DNA from: an uncultured Bacteroidia bacterium
Lineage (GTDB): Bacteria; Bacteroidota; Bacteroidia; Bacteroidales; UBA932
NCBI GenBank assembly: GCA_902781705.1
Contig: CACZKE010000017.1
Location: 1-58,354, forward strand
Length of the DNA: 58,354 bases
Reading direction: 5' to 3'
Positions 43,855 through 51,610 of this stretch are shown in pieces (the stretch's first letter is position 1; each line of letters begins with the position of its first letter). Under the pieces are notes generated by a model that did no database searches, was not told the DNA's origin, and saw only the letters and a list, made by a program, of their open reading frames with translations. The translations under genes and the position numbers were made by a program.

Positions 43855-43980
43855 GGAAAGGTAGTATTCTGAAAACCGTCGACTCCGTCGACCCCTCCCA
43901 AAGCCGGCTTGCGCCGGCTTCGGGCCCCTCCCTCTTATATGGCCGAGGGTGGCCATAGGTTTTCAGAATACTACCTTTCC
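43855..43980. repeat. 126-base element with 23-base terminal inverted repeats
   Basis: Positions 43855-43877 and 43958-43980 are perfect inverted copies (23 bases). Between them are three smaller palindromes: GTCGAC-TCC-GTCGAC, AAGCCGGC-TTGC-GCCGGCTT (43901-43920) and TATGGCC-GAGGGT-GGCCATA. No open frame. It looks like a MITE or complex REP element; a target-site duplication is not evident. It fills nearly the whole gap between the C1 peptidase and the FecCD permease. Confidence 0.9.
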
Positions 43981-44000
43981 TCCACAAAATAACCTTCAAT

Positions 44001-44945
44001 TTGAGCCGCTCTCTTGCTTTATATTTATGGATCTTACTGATCTGCTGCTGCTTCTTTGACCTGATGGTCGGAGGAGGTGGAGTATCCGTGGCGACGGGAG
44101 CGGTGCTGTGGAAGTTGAGGGTGCCGAGGGTGCTGACGGCGGTGATCGCCGGGGGCGCCCTGGCGGCAAGCGGAGCGCAGATGCAGGCGGTGTTCCGGAA
44201 TCCGCTGGCCGATCCGCACATCATGGGCGTAAGCGGCGGGGCAGGGCTCGGGGCGGCCATCGCGACGATGGCGATCGGAAGTGCATCGGCCTGGTTCACG
44301 GGATTCAGCGTGGCGGTGGCGGCGTTCCTGGGAGCGTTCGTCGCGGCCCTCCTGGTGGTGGCCGTATCGGCCCGGTTCCGGTCCTCGACGACGCTGCTGG
44401 TGTTCGGCGTGATGCTGGGGTTCATCTTCAGCGCGCTGAGTTCGATGCTGCAATACACGGCCGGGGAAGAGAGTCTGAAACTGTTCTACAGTTGGATGGC
44501 GGGCAGTTTTTCCGGCAGCCGGTATCTGGAAATCATCCTCATGGCGGCGGCACTCTCCGTCGGCCTCGGGCTGGCTACGGTCAATGGCAAAGGCCTGGAC
44601 CTCATCCTGTTCGGGGATGAATATGCCACGCTTTCGGGGGCATCGACCCGGCGGATCCTGGTCCTGTCCATGCTGTCCTGCTGCCTGATGACAGGTACGG
44701 TGACGGCCTTCTGCGGTCCCCTCGGCTTCGTGGGGATCGTCGCCCCGCACATTGCCCGGCGGATCACGGGCTCGTCGGCCCACCGGCAGGTCCTCCCCTG
44801 GTCCCTCGCCACCGGCGCCGTCCTCGCCCTCGCCGCCGACATCCTCGCCAACCTCTGGCGGGTCCCCCTCCCCGTGGGCTCCACCCTCGCCCTCATCGGC
44901 ATCCCCCTGATCCTCGTCCTCCTGTTACGGCAAAATCATGCTTGA
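44001..44945 (+). CDS. FecCD-family ABC transporter permease
   Basis: A 314-residue, polytopic BtuC/FecD-like permease. LWKLRVPRVLTAVIAGGALAASGAQMQAVFRNPLADPHIMGVSGGAGLGAAIA is the diagnostic block, followed by FCGPLGFVGIVAPHIARRITG (the ATPase-contacting loop). It moves iron-siderophore, heme or cobalamin. The start appears to be TTG at 44001, only 20 bases after the upstream palindromic element; the next ATG (44064) would remove the first membrane helix. No substrate-binding protein gene is nearby. Confidence 0.9.
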   Translation: MSRSLALYLWILLICCCFFDLMVGGGGVSVATGAVLWKLRVPRVLTAVIAGGALAASGAQMQAVFRNPLADPHIMGVSGGAGLGAAIATMAIGSASAWFTGFSVAVAAFLGAFVAALLVVAVSARFRSSTTLLVFGVMLGFIFSALSSMLQYTAGEESLKLFYSWMAGSFSGSRYLEIILMAAALSVGLGLATVNGKGLDLILFGDEYATLSGASTRRILVLSMLSCCLMTGTVTAFCGPLGFVGIVAPHIARRITGSSAHRQVLPWSLATGAVLALAADILANLWRVPLPVGSTLALIGIPLILVLLLRQNHA

Positions 44946-45663
44946 AATCAACGGCCTTCATATCGGGTACGGCGACCGTATCCTGGTCCGGGACATCTCT
45001 TTCGGGATCGCCCCGGGCGAGATCATCCTCCTCGCCGGGCCGAACGGTTCCGGGAAGACGACGCTGCTGAAGGCTTTGGCCGAAGGGAGCCGTCCCTCCC
45101 CAAAACAGATGGCCGATCAAGTCGGCCATGACGGAGGCCATCGTCATTCCCGGCTCGACCGGGAATCTCCAAGGGCAATTCTCATCCCGACGAACATCCC
45201 CAAGGTGAAGGGCTTCACGGTGGAGGCATTCATCCAGACGGGATGCTATGCGGAGAGCGACTGGCGGGGAAGGATATCGGCCGATGCGGCAGGGCGGCTG
45301 GATGCAGCGCTGGAACTGCTTGGAATCAAGCATCTTAAGGAGCGAGACATCGCGACGCTCAGCGACGGGGAATTCCAAAAGGCATGCCTCGCCGTCGGCC
45401 TCACCCGGAAGGCGGAGGTGCTGCTGCTGGACGAGCCCACGGCGTTCCTGGACGTGGAAAACCGCATCGGCGTCCTGCAGGCGCTGCGGGACATCGCCCG
45501 CAAGACCGGAACGGCCGTCCTCTTCTCCAGCCACGACATCCACGACGCCGTGCAGGTGGCCGACCGCGTCTTCGCCCTCACCCGCGACGGACGGTTCATC
45601 GATTCGGCCGACAAGGCAGCGGCCTTACAGGAAGCGTTTCCGGACATCCATCTGATCTATTGA
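44938..45663 (+). CDS. FecE-type ABC transporter ATPase with palindromic insertion
   Basis: A 241-residue ATPase. Walker A GPNGSGKTTLLK (about 34-45), signature LSDGEFQKACLA (degenerate for LSGGQ), Walker B VLLLDEPTAFLD, and switch His in SSHDIHD. Between Walker A and ILIPTNIPKVKGFTVEAF is a segment (residues 58-77, MADQVGHDGGHRHSRLDRES) encoded entirely by two adjacent hairpin repeats, replacing the usual G-x-I-x-x-x-G strand region. It pairs with the FecCD permease (8-base overlap). Activity may be affected by the insertion, though the frame is intact. Confidence 0.88.
   Translation: MLEINGLHIGYGDRILVRDISFGIAPGEIILLAGPNGSGKTTLLKALAEGSRPSPKQMADQVGHDGGHRHSRLDRESPRAILIPTNIPKVKGFTVEAFIQTGCYAESDWRGRISADAAGRLDAALELLGIKHLKERDIATLSDGEFQKACLAVGLTRKAEVLLLDEPTAFLDVENRIGVLQALRDIARKTGTAVLFSSHDIHDAVQVADRVFALTRDGRFIDSADKAAALQEAFPDIHLIY
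45109..45166. repeat. Two hairpin repeats inside the ABC ATPase gene
   Basis: ATGGCCGA-TCAAG-TCGGCCAT (45109-45129) and ATTCCCGG-CTCGA-CCGGGAAT (45146-45166), each an 8-bp perfect stem with a 5-base loop, 16 bases apart. The second resembles the widespread TCATTCCCGG..CCGGGAATCTCC intergenic repeat. Both are read in frame as protein. Confidence 0.9.
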
Positions 45664-45667
45664 ATCC

Positions 45668-46873
45668 ATGAAAAAACAAAACAAGCAACTCCTCTGGTGG
45701 ATCGGCGCCCTGGCGGCGGGAACGGTCCTGGGCCTTTTGCACGTGAAACCCATCGATGCTGTCTGCCAATTCGTCGCGACGGTCTATACGCGGCTTTTCC
45801 AGTTCCTCGCCATCCCGACGGTTGCCCTGGCCATCATGACGACCCTCATCTCCTTCGGAAAGCAGAGGAGCACCCGCCGGATCTTCGCCCATACCATCAC
45901 CTATACGCTGCTCACGACCCTTGTCGCGGCGCTCGTGGGCCTGGGCATGTATGTCCTGATTGCACCGGAGAACCTTCCTGAGAGCATGCTCTCCACCGCC
46001 TCGGCAGTGACGGAAGGCCCGGTCTCCTTCTACGACCACATCATCTCGGTCATCCCGAACAATGTCGTCCAGCCGTTCCTTTCCGGGAATGTCCTGTCGA
46101 TCCTCCTCATCGCGATCGCCGTCGGCCTGGCCCTGGCGTGGATGCCGGAGACGGACGGGAAAACCGTACTGGTAAAGGGCATCCAGGGGCTTCAGGAACT
46201 GTTTTTGACCTTGATCAAGGCCCTGATATGGACCTTGCCGCTGGGCATTGCAGCCTTTGCGGCCCAGTTGTCCGGACAGCTCAGCGGTGGCATCATCCTG
46301 GGGTCCCTCGGCAAATACACGGCGGTGATCCTCGCCGGCAACGCCATCCAGTTCTTCATCGTCCTTCCCCTATTCCTCCTCGCAAGGGGGATCAATCCCT
46401 GGAAGGTGCTCAAGGCCATGAGTCCGGCCGTGGCGATGGCCCTGTTCACCAAGAGTTCCGCCGCCACCCTCCCCGTGACCCTGTCGTCGGCGGAGAACCG
46501 GCTGGGCGTGAATCCCAAAGTGTCCCGCTTCGTGCTCCCCATCTGCACGACCATCAACATGAACGGCTGTGCGGCCTTCATCCTCGTCAGTTCGCTCTTC
46601 GTGATGCAGAACGGCGGAATCACCCTGGGCATCGGGTCCATGCTCCTCTGGGTCCTCGTTTCCGTCATCTCAGCCATAGGCAATGCCGGCGTGCCGATGG
46701 GCTGTTTCTTCCTGACGGTCTCCCTGATGACGGGCATCGGTGAGCCTGTCGAGGTCATGGGCCTCATCCTCCCCATCTACACCATCATCGACATGGTGGA
46801 AACGGCCGAGAATGTCTGGTCGGACTCCTGCGTCTGCGCCATGACCGACAGGGATCTTGCCGGGAAGGACTAA
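45668..46873 (+). CDS. Dicarboxylate/amino-acid:cation symporter (DAACS)
   Basis: A 401-residue GltP/DctA-type carrier with eight membrane helices and two re-entrant loops. FTKSSAATLPVTLSSAE is the serine-rich re-entrant motif, and LPICTTINMNGCAAFI is the conserved NMNG-type sodium/substrate motif. IDMVETAENVWSDSCVCAMTDR ends the transport core. It imports glutamate/aspartate or C4-dicarboxylates with Na+ or H+. It sits 4 bases after the ATPase, possibly in the same transcript although functionally separate. Confidence 0.93.
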   Translation: MKKQNKQLLWWIGALAAGTVLGLLHVKPIDAVCQFVATVYTRLFQFLAIPTVALAIMTTLISFGKQRSTRRIFAHTITYTLLTTLVAALVGLGMYVLIAPENLPESMLSTASAVTEGPVSFYDHIISVIPNNVVQPFLSGNVLSILLIAIAVGLALAWMPETDGKTVLVKGIQGLQELFLTLIKALIWTLPLGIAAFAAQLSGQLSGGIILGSLGKYTAVILAGNAIQFFIVLPLFLLARGINPWKVLKAMSPAVAMALFTKSSAATLPVTLSSAENRLGVNPKVSRFVLPICTTINMNGCAAFILVSSLFVMQNGGITLGIGSMLLWVLVSVISAIGNAGVPMGCFFLTVSLMTGIGEPVEVMGLILPIYTIIDMVETAENVWSDSCVCAMTDRDLAGKD

Positions 46874-47015
46874 TCGAAGTGATTGTAGATGACGACCGAC
46901 CGCAAGGGCAAGCAGGTGGTATGTCAGTTTGATCCGGGGCACAAAGGGGGATAATTCTTTGCGAAGATAATGAAAATCCGTAAATTTACGCTGCGAAACG
47001 TAAAACACATCGAAC

Positions 47016-47465
47016 ATGACACTCGAACAACAGATTCAGGAAGATATCAAGGCCGCGATGAAGGCCAAGGACAACGTAGCCCTCGCCGCCACCCGCGCCG
47101 TCAAGGGAGAAATCCTCCTTTTCAAGACCTCCGAGGGCGGCAGCAAGGAAGTGACCGACGCGGATGTCCTCAAGATGATCCAGAAACTCATCAAGCAGCG
47201 CAAGGAATCCGCCGAGCAGTACACGGCCGCCGGCCGCCAGGAACTGGCCGACAACGAATTGGCCGAGGCCGCCGCCATGGAGAAGTATCTCCCCAAGCAA
47301 CTTTCCGTGGAGGAAGTGAAGGCGAAGGTCCGGGAGATCATCGCCCAGGTGGGCGCCACCTCCCTCAAGGACATGGGCAAAGTGATGGGCGCCGCGAACA
47401 AGGCCCTCGCCGGACAGTCTGACGGACGCACCATCTCCACGGTGGTCAAGGAACTGCTGGGCTAA
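47016..47465 (+). CDS. GatB/YqeY domain protein
   Basis: A 149-residue YqeY protein: MTLEQQIQEDIKAAMKAKDNVALAATRAVKGEI, then IQKLIKQRKESAEQYTAAGRQELADNELAEAAAMEKYLPKQLSVEEV, and a final MGKVMGAANKALAGQSDGRTISTVVKELL. This is the tRNA-binding tail domain of GatB as a stand-alone protein; cellular role not settled. The 142-base gap before it contains an AT-rich promoter-like region without a perfect TAnnTTTG. It sits 12 bases before the DIP1984-like gene. Confidence 0.94.
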   Translation: MTLEQQIQEDIKAAMKAKDNVALAATRAVKGEILLFKTSEGGSKEVTDADVLKMIQKLIKQRKESAEQYTAAGRQELADNELAEAAAMEKYLPKQLSVEEVKAKVREIIAQVGATSLKDMGKVMGAANKALAGQSDGRTISTVVKELLG

Positions 47466-47477
47466 AACCGAACGGAT

Positions 47478-47930
47478 ATGAAACTGGCAGAAGCGCTGAA
47501 TCAGCGGGCGGACCTGCAGAAGCGGATCGCCCAACTTCGGGAAAGACTCTCGAACAACGTGAAAGTGCAGGAAGGCGACACCCCGGCGGAAAAACCGGAA
47601 GACCTCTTCGCCGAACTGGACAAGTCCCTGAAGGAACTGGAATCCCTGATCGTCCGGATCAACCGGACCAACCAGGAAACCCTCTGGGAAGGCAAGACCC
47701 TGACGGAGATGATCGCGGCGAAGGACGTGCTGTCCCTGCACCTCTCTACCCTGCGTTCCACCCTGGATGCGGCCAATGTCCGCAGCGACCGGTTCTCCCG
47801 CAACGAGATCAAGTTCGTCCGCACCATCGACGTGAACGAACTGCAAAACCGGGTCGATGACCGTTCCCGGGACCTCCGCGAACTGGACTCCCGCCTCCAG
47901 CAGGCGAACTGGATGACAGACCTCTTGTAA
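47478..47930 (+). CDS. DIP1984-family protein
   Basis: A 150-residue, almost wholly helical, charged protein: MKLAEALNQRADLQKRIAQLRERLSNNVKVQEGD, then ELDKSLKELESLIVRINRTNQETLWEGKTLTEMIAAKDVL, and DVNELQNRVDDRSRDLRELDSRLQQANWMTDLL. It matches the DIP1984 (sometimes called septicolysin-like) family, predicted to form a coiled-coil bundle. Biochemical function unknown. No signal peptide. Probably co-transcribed with the YqeY gene. Confidence 0.85.
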   Translation: MKLAEALNQRADLQKRIAQLRERLSNNVKVQEGDTPAEKPEDLFAELDKSLKELESLIVRINRTNQETLWEGKTLTEMIAAKDVLSLHLSTLRSTLDAANVRSDRFSRNEIKFVRTIDVNELQNRVDDRSRDLRELDSRLQQANWMTDLL

Positions 47931-48136
47931 CCAAGCCCCGGGCAGGGCGGGCACACCTCCGGACGGGAGGTAAAAACGTCCACCCCACATTGCGTGATCA
48001 GGGAAACGGAGCCGTTCCCACCCGGTATCGTCCGGCTCAGCACCGCGTACAGGCGCACATTTTACGGCGCACATCTTACTACCGCGTGCCGGCTGCCCAG
48101 GCAGAGGCTGACTCACTTTGAGCCAGCCTCTTTTTT
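47931..48136 (+). ncRNA. Candidate structured RNA with terminator
   Basis: This 302-base gap (47931-48232) has no convincing gene, but its first 206 bases can form a compact structure. The closing stem pairs GGGCAG (47941-47946) with CTGCCC (48093-48098), and GGCAC (47951-47955) with GTGCC (48086-48090). Inside are ACCTCC-(5)-GGAGGT (47956-47972), GGGAA..CGG/CCG..TTCCC (48002-48020), CCGG-TATCGT-CCGG (48023-48036) and a direct repeat GGCGCACAT (48053 and 48066). A strong terminator follows. It could be a small RNA, a 3' UTR element of the upstream gene, or a repeat. No promoter is evident. The family is not recognised. Confidence 0.4.
48103..48136 (+). terminator. Rho-independent terminator
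   Basis: GAGGCTG (48104-48110) pairs with CAGCCTC (48124-48130), with CTCA/TGAG pairing inside, followed by six T. Oriented for plus-strand transcripts, so it ends the YqeY/DIP1984/structured-RNA unit. The remaining 96 bases to 48232 show nothing recognisable. Confidence 0.9.
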
Positions 48137-48232
48137 ATGGGATGTCCGAGAAACGCTTCCTTCCCCATTCAGCACGGCTGGGGGATCATTTTTATGGACC
48201 ATCGTTCCCTGCCGCGTGCAAATGAGGCCGAA

Positions 48233-49096
48233 CTATATGTTTCCCAGATGGACTGTCTGAATGCCGAATTTCAGGGCTACATCCCGTGCATTGAGAAGGG
48301 TCGCCTTGGGAGTCGGTCCGACGCCGGTGAACCTGTATCTCGGGAAGAAGCGGCTGAAGTGGAGCGGGATATCCTGCAGGTGGTTATCTGCCATCCAGGC
48401 ACATAAGTCCGTTATCTGCTTCTCTGAATCATTCACCCCGGTTACAAGCAGATTGGTCAGTTCCAGATGGACCCCGGCCTCTCGCATGGAAAGGATATTC
48501 TCCAGCACGGGCTCCGGAGATGCCCCGCAATACTTGCGACAGACCTCTTCGTCCATGGCCTTGATGTCGATGTTCGCTGCATCGAGGAAAGGCAAGATCC
48601 CGTTCAACGGCTCCTTTTCCACATAACCCGCCGAAACGAGGATGTTCTTGAGGCCGGCCTGATGTGCCAGAGAGGCGATGTCATGCATATACTCCCACCA
48701 GGTGAATGGCTCGGTGTAAGTATAGGCGACGGAGGGAAGGCCTCGCTGAAGGCAGAGCCCGACCATCTGCTCCGGAGTGACGAAGGAGGACTCCGCTGCT
48801 TCGGGGGCGACCTGGGAGATATCGCTGTTCTGGCACCATCGGCAGGAAAGATTGCAGCCCGTGCAGCTCAAGGACAGGCAGCGGGTCCCCGGAAGGAAAT
48901 GGTTCAGGGGCTTCTTCTCGACCGGGTCGACGGCAAGGGCGCATGGCCTTCCATACGAAAGCGCGAAGAGTTTGCCGTCCTGGCATTTCCGACTGCGGCA
49001 CGCTCCCCTTCCGCCTTCCCGGATGTGGCAATGATGCGGGCAGAGCAGGCACTCCACTCCGTCTTCCATCGTCTTGTAGAACCGTGCTTCGGTCAT
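48233..49096 (-). CDS. amrS: AmmeMemoRadiSam system radical SAM enzyme
   Basis: A 287-residue radical SAM protein. CNLSCRWCQN supplies the 4Fe-4S cysteines (Cys81, Cys85, Cys88). An N-terminal Cys-rich segment (CLLCPHHCHIREGGRGACRSRKC, from residue 16) is typical of AmrS/PflA-like activases. It is the radical SAM component of the Memo/AMMECR1 system, whose reaction is unknown. Start at 49096, overlapping the fusion gene's stop by one base (TGATG), so the two are translated together. Confidence 0.93.
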   Translation of the reverse strand: MTEARFYKTMEDGVECLLCPHHCHIREGGRGACRSRKCQDGKLFALSYGRPCALAVDPVEKKPLNHFLPGTRCLSLSCTGCNLSCRWCQNSDISQVAPEAAESSFVTPEQMVGLCLQRGLPSVAYTYTEPFTWWEYMHDIASLAHQAGLKNILVSAGYVEKEPLNGILPFLDAANIDIKAMDEEVCRKYCGASPEPVLENILSMREAGVHLELTNLLVTGVNDSEKQITDLCAWMADNHLQDIPLHFSRFFPRYRFTGVGPTPKATLLNARDVALKFGIQTVHLGNI

Positions 49097-50619
49097 CACA
49101 GTTCCGATTCCTTGACCACCTCGGTCTGATAGATATAAAGATCGGCCTCCTTCCAGCCGTACCAGCCGATGCCCGCCTTGTCCCGGGCACAGTGGCCGAG
49201 GAACTCTTCCGTGGTCCATCCGGTCTCCTCGGCGACCTGGGGCAGGAAGGTACCATGGTGCGGGCCTTTTATCATGTAGATGCCGTCCCTGCCCAGTTTG
49301 AACTCGTCGATGGACGATATCTTCTTCAGCGGAGACAGGACGGAAACCTCGATCTCGACCTTGTGCGCCTCGCTGCGGGACAACGAAGGGAACCGGGGGT
49401 CGGAGAAAGCCGCACTCCGAGCCATTTCCCGGATCGTGGCCTGGAGGGTATCACTGGAAGTGAACCTGCCGATACAACCCCGCAAACGGCCATTCAGATA
49501 GAGCGTCACGAAGACGCCGTAGCCTTTCTCTTTCAAGATGCCGACAGGCGCATCGTCTAATTCATGATCCAGCCGGAGGGATGAATAGATGGCCTTCCGG
49601 GCCGATGCAATCATCGCCGCCTTTTCCTCCGGAGAGAAGTGGAACAGAGGGTCAGCCGTCTCTTTCTTTCCGGTGTCCTCCATCCGGGTAACCGCAAAAG
49701 CGTTATACCCGACGACCGCATCCTTGTCTCCATACGGGGAGTCACCGGAGTTCCGGTACATCAGGTGTTCCACCGCGAAGCGGTCCCTCCCCTGTCTGTC
49801 CATCAGATCCAGCAGCACCGCGATGGCGCAGGCTCCGCAGGCGGCGGTGTCCTCCCCGGCATAGTCCATCTTCCGGATACGCGAAAGCGCCTCCAGGAAA
49901 TCGTCCAGCCCGCCGGAAGAGATGGTCTCCGCCAGGTAAAGGTCCGATTTCCTGGCATCGTCATAAGCCGGGTAATGCGAAAAGTCGGAACTGATGACGA
50001 ACAGGTTCTCTTCCGTAAAGAAGGGCTCCAATGTTTCGACCAGTTTCCGGAGGACGGGAAGGCGCTGTGTTCCGATGACGATCGGAACGACAGGAGGCAC
50101 CTCTTCGAATACCGTCTGGAGGAAAGGCAGCTGCACTTCAAGGCAATGCTCCCTGTCATGGGCGTCCGCCCGGAAGGTGAAGGTCCCATCTCCCATTTCA
50201 ATGAGTTCCTTCCCCGCAGATGTGTCAATGGCCACCTTTCCCAGCGGCGTCTCCGCAAGGGAATACAGCGTATCGACGCTGGCCCCGGTGAACCCTACCC
50301 GGTGGCTGGGGCCGATGAGGAAGATCCGTTTGTAGGGGTGGTCCTTCGGGATCCGGCTGAAAGCCGAAGCAGCCACCTCCCCGCTGAACACGTACCCGGC
50401 ATGGGGGACGATGATGGCCTGGGGCGCATTTCCATCGGCCGGATGCAACCAGCCGTCCAGCATCGATTTCAGCTCACGGGCGGATGAGGGGTAGAACGAC
50501 CCGGCGACAGCGGGTTTTCTTACTTTCTGGGGTTCTGGATAACGGGACATGGCAGAAGCGTTTAACGTGAATACGGCCAAAAGCAGTACGAGTCCGATAT
50601 GATGAAAGGGGGAACGCAT
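49096..50619 (-). CDS. Exported Memo-AMMECR1 fusion (AmrB-AmrA)
   Basis: A 507-residue fusion. Residues 1-23 form a signal peptide (HHIGLVLLLAVFTLNASA). Residues about 33-310 are the Memo domain (RKPAVAGSFYPSSARELKSMLDGWL, IIVPHAGYVFSGEVAA, SSDFSHYPAY, CGACAIAVLLDLM). Residues about 330-505 are AMMECR1 (YGVFVTLYLNGRLRGCIGRF, then PRFPSLSRSEAHKVEIEVSVLSPLKKI). Memo belongs to the non-heme-iron dioxygenase-like fold. The partner radical SAM enzyme has no signal peptide, so the two may act in different compartments, or the N-terminus is a membrane anchor. Confidence 0.93.
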   Translation of the reverse strand: MRSPFHHIGLVLLLAVFTLNASAMSRYPEPQKVRKPAVAGSFYPSSARELKSMLDGWLHPADGNAPQAIIVPHAGYVFSGEVAASAFSRIPKDHPYKRIFLIGPSHRVGFTGASVDTLYSLAETPLGKVAIDTSAGKELIEMGDGTFTFRADAHDREHCLEVQLPFLQTVFEEVPPVVPIVIGTQRLPVLRKLVETLEPFFTEENLFVISSDFSHYPAYDDARKSDLYLAETISSGGLDDFLEALSRIRKMDYAGEDTAACGACAIAVLLDLMDRQGRDRFAVEHLMYRNSGDSPYGDKDAVVGYNAFAVTRMEDTGKKETADPLFHFSPEEKAAMIASARKAIYSSLRLDHELDDAPVGILKEKGYGVFVTLYLNGRLRGCIGRFTSSDTLQATIREMARSAAFSDPRFPSLSRSEAHKVEIEVSVLSPLKKISSIDEFKLGRDGIYMIKGPHHGTFLPQVAEETGWTTEEFLGHCARDKAGIGWYGWKEADLYIYQTEVVKESEL

Positions 50620-50764
50620 CTGATAAAGGCCGAATCACAGTTACAGTTACAAATATAGCCCCAAAATCACATTTTCGGAAGCTATGACGGCATTAATTCT
50701 GCGCACTCCACGTACTCCGCAACGCACCTTGTGTTTTCCGGAATAATCCGTATCTTTGACAACT
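50620..50764. promoter_or_regulatory. Divergent promoters, Memo fusion and metallophosphatase
   Basis: Minus strand: TATATTTG at 50657-50650, 30 bases before the fusion gene ATG, preceded in the leader by a tandem CAGTTA repeat. Plus strand: TTG (50729-50731), 19 bases, TATCTTTG (50751-50758), ending 6 bases before the phosphatase ATG. Confidence 0.65.
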
Positions 50765-51583
50765 ATGAAACAATTGTTTATCCTGGCCATCACGCTGATG
50801 CTTGCTTCTGCCTGTCAGACTTTCGAGCCGTTCACCTTCGTCCAGATGAGCGACACCCAGATTGGATTCATTGACACGTCGCCGCGTTTCGCGCACTCGG
50901 ATTCCTTGATGAAGGCCGCCGTCGATGCGGCCAACGACCTGGGTCCGGCCTATGTATTCGTGACGGGAGACCTGGTGGACAATCCCGCCGATCCCGTTCA
51001 GGATTCCGTCTTCAGGACCCGCTTGGCGGAACTTCGCATGCCGGTTTACACCGTTCCCGGAAACCATGATTACCTGGGTTTTACACGGGAGAAGCAGGCG
51101 GCCTACGTCGCCCTTCGCGGCTATGACCGCTTCGCTTTTCGGGACAAGGGCTGTACCTTCATCGGGCTCGATTCCAACTGCATCAAGGATGGGGTGGAAG
51201 AAGCGGAAGCGGAGCAGTGGGATTGGCTGGTGAAGGAACTGGACGCCGCCCGTGGCAGCCGCTACATATTTGTTTTTCTGCACTGCCCGATCGTTCGGGA
51301 GCGCGAGGACGAACCGGAGGATTACTTCAATTTTTCCATCGAGAAGCGGCATCAGTATTTTTCTCTCTTCAAGGAGAAGGGGGTGAGCGCGGTCTTTGCC
51401 GGCCACACGCATCAGGAGTATGATGTCACCATCGACGGTATCCGTCTGGTCACGGCGGGTCCTGTCGGGAATGCCCTGGGACACGGGACTCCTGGATACA
51501 ATGTGGTCCGGGTGACCCGGGAGGGCTTCGAAGTACGCTATACGCCGACCCCGGGAGTTGATCCGGCGCACTGCCGTTTCTGA
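50765..51583 (+). CDS. Calcineurin-like metallophosphoesterase lipoprotein
   Basis: A 272-residue protein. Signal MKQLFILAITLMLASAC has a lipobox (SAC, Cys17). Metal motifs in order: MSDTQIG (Asp30), VTGDLVDN, VPGNHDYLG, FLHCPIV, and AGHTHQEYD. These match the CSTP1-like branch of calcineurin phosphatases. Being lipid-anchored, it acts in the periplasm or outer membrane on an unknown phosphoester. ATG 50765 is preferred to the TTG at 50756, which lies within the promoter element. Confidence 0.93.
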   Translation: MKQLFILAITLMLASACQTFEPFTFVQMSDTQIGFIDTSPRFAHSDSLMKAAVDAANDLGPAYVFVTGDLVDNPADPVQDSVFRTRLAELRMPVYTVPGNHDYLGFTREKQAAYVALRGYDRFAFRDKGCTFIGLDSNCIKDGVEEAEAEQWDWLVKELDAARGSRYIFVFLHCPIVREREDEPEDYFNFSIEKRHQYFSLFKEKGVSAVFAGHTHQEYDVTIDGIRLVTAGPVGNALGHGTPGYNVVRVTREGFEVRYTPTPGVDPAHCRF

Positions 51584-51610
51584 CCTGCGGAAAAGAATCA
51601 GGAAATCACG

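Noticed and set aside
46874-47015. Possible gene remnant on the minus strand (KLTYHLLALAV region) in the gap before the YqeY gene
   Set aside because: Too short, with frame changes and no identifiable family; left unannotated.
47931-48058. Minus-strand protein reading (TIPGGNGSVSLITQCGVDVF) in the gap
   Set aside because: The frame runs into the antisense of the DIP1984-like gene, has no recognisable family, and the palindromic structure favours RNA or repeat.
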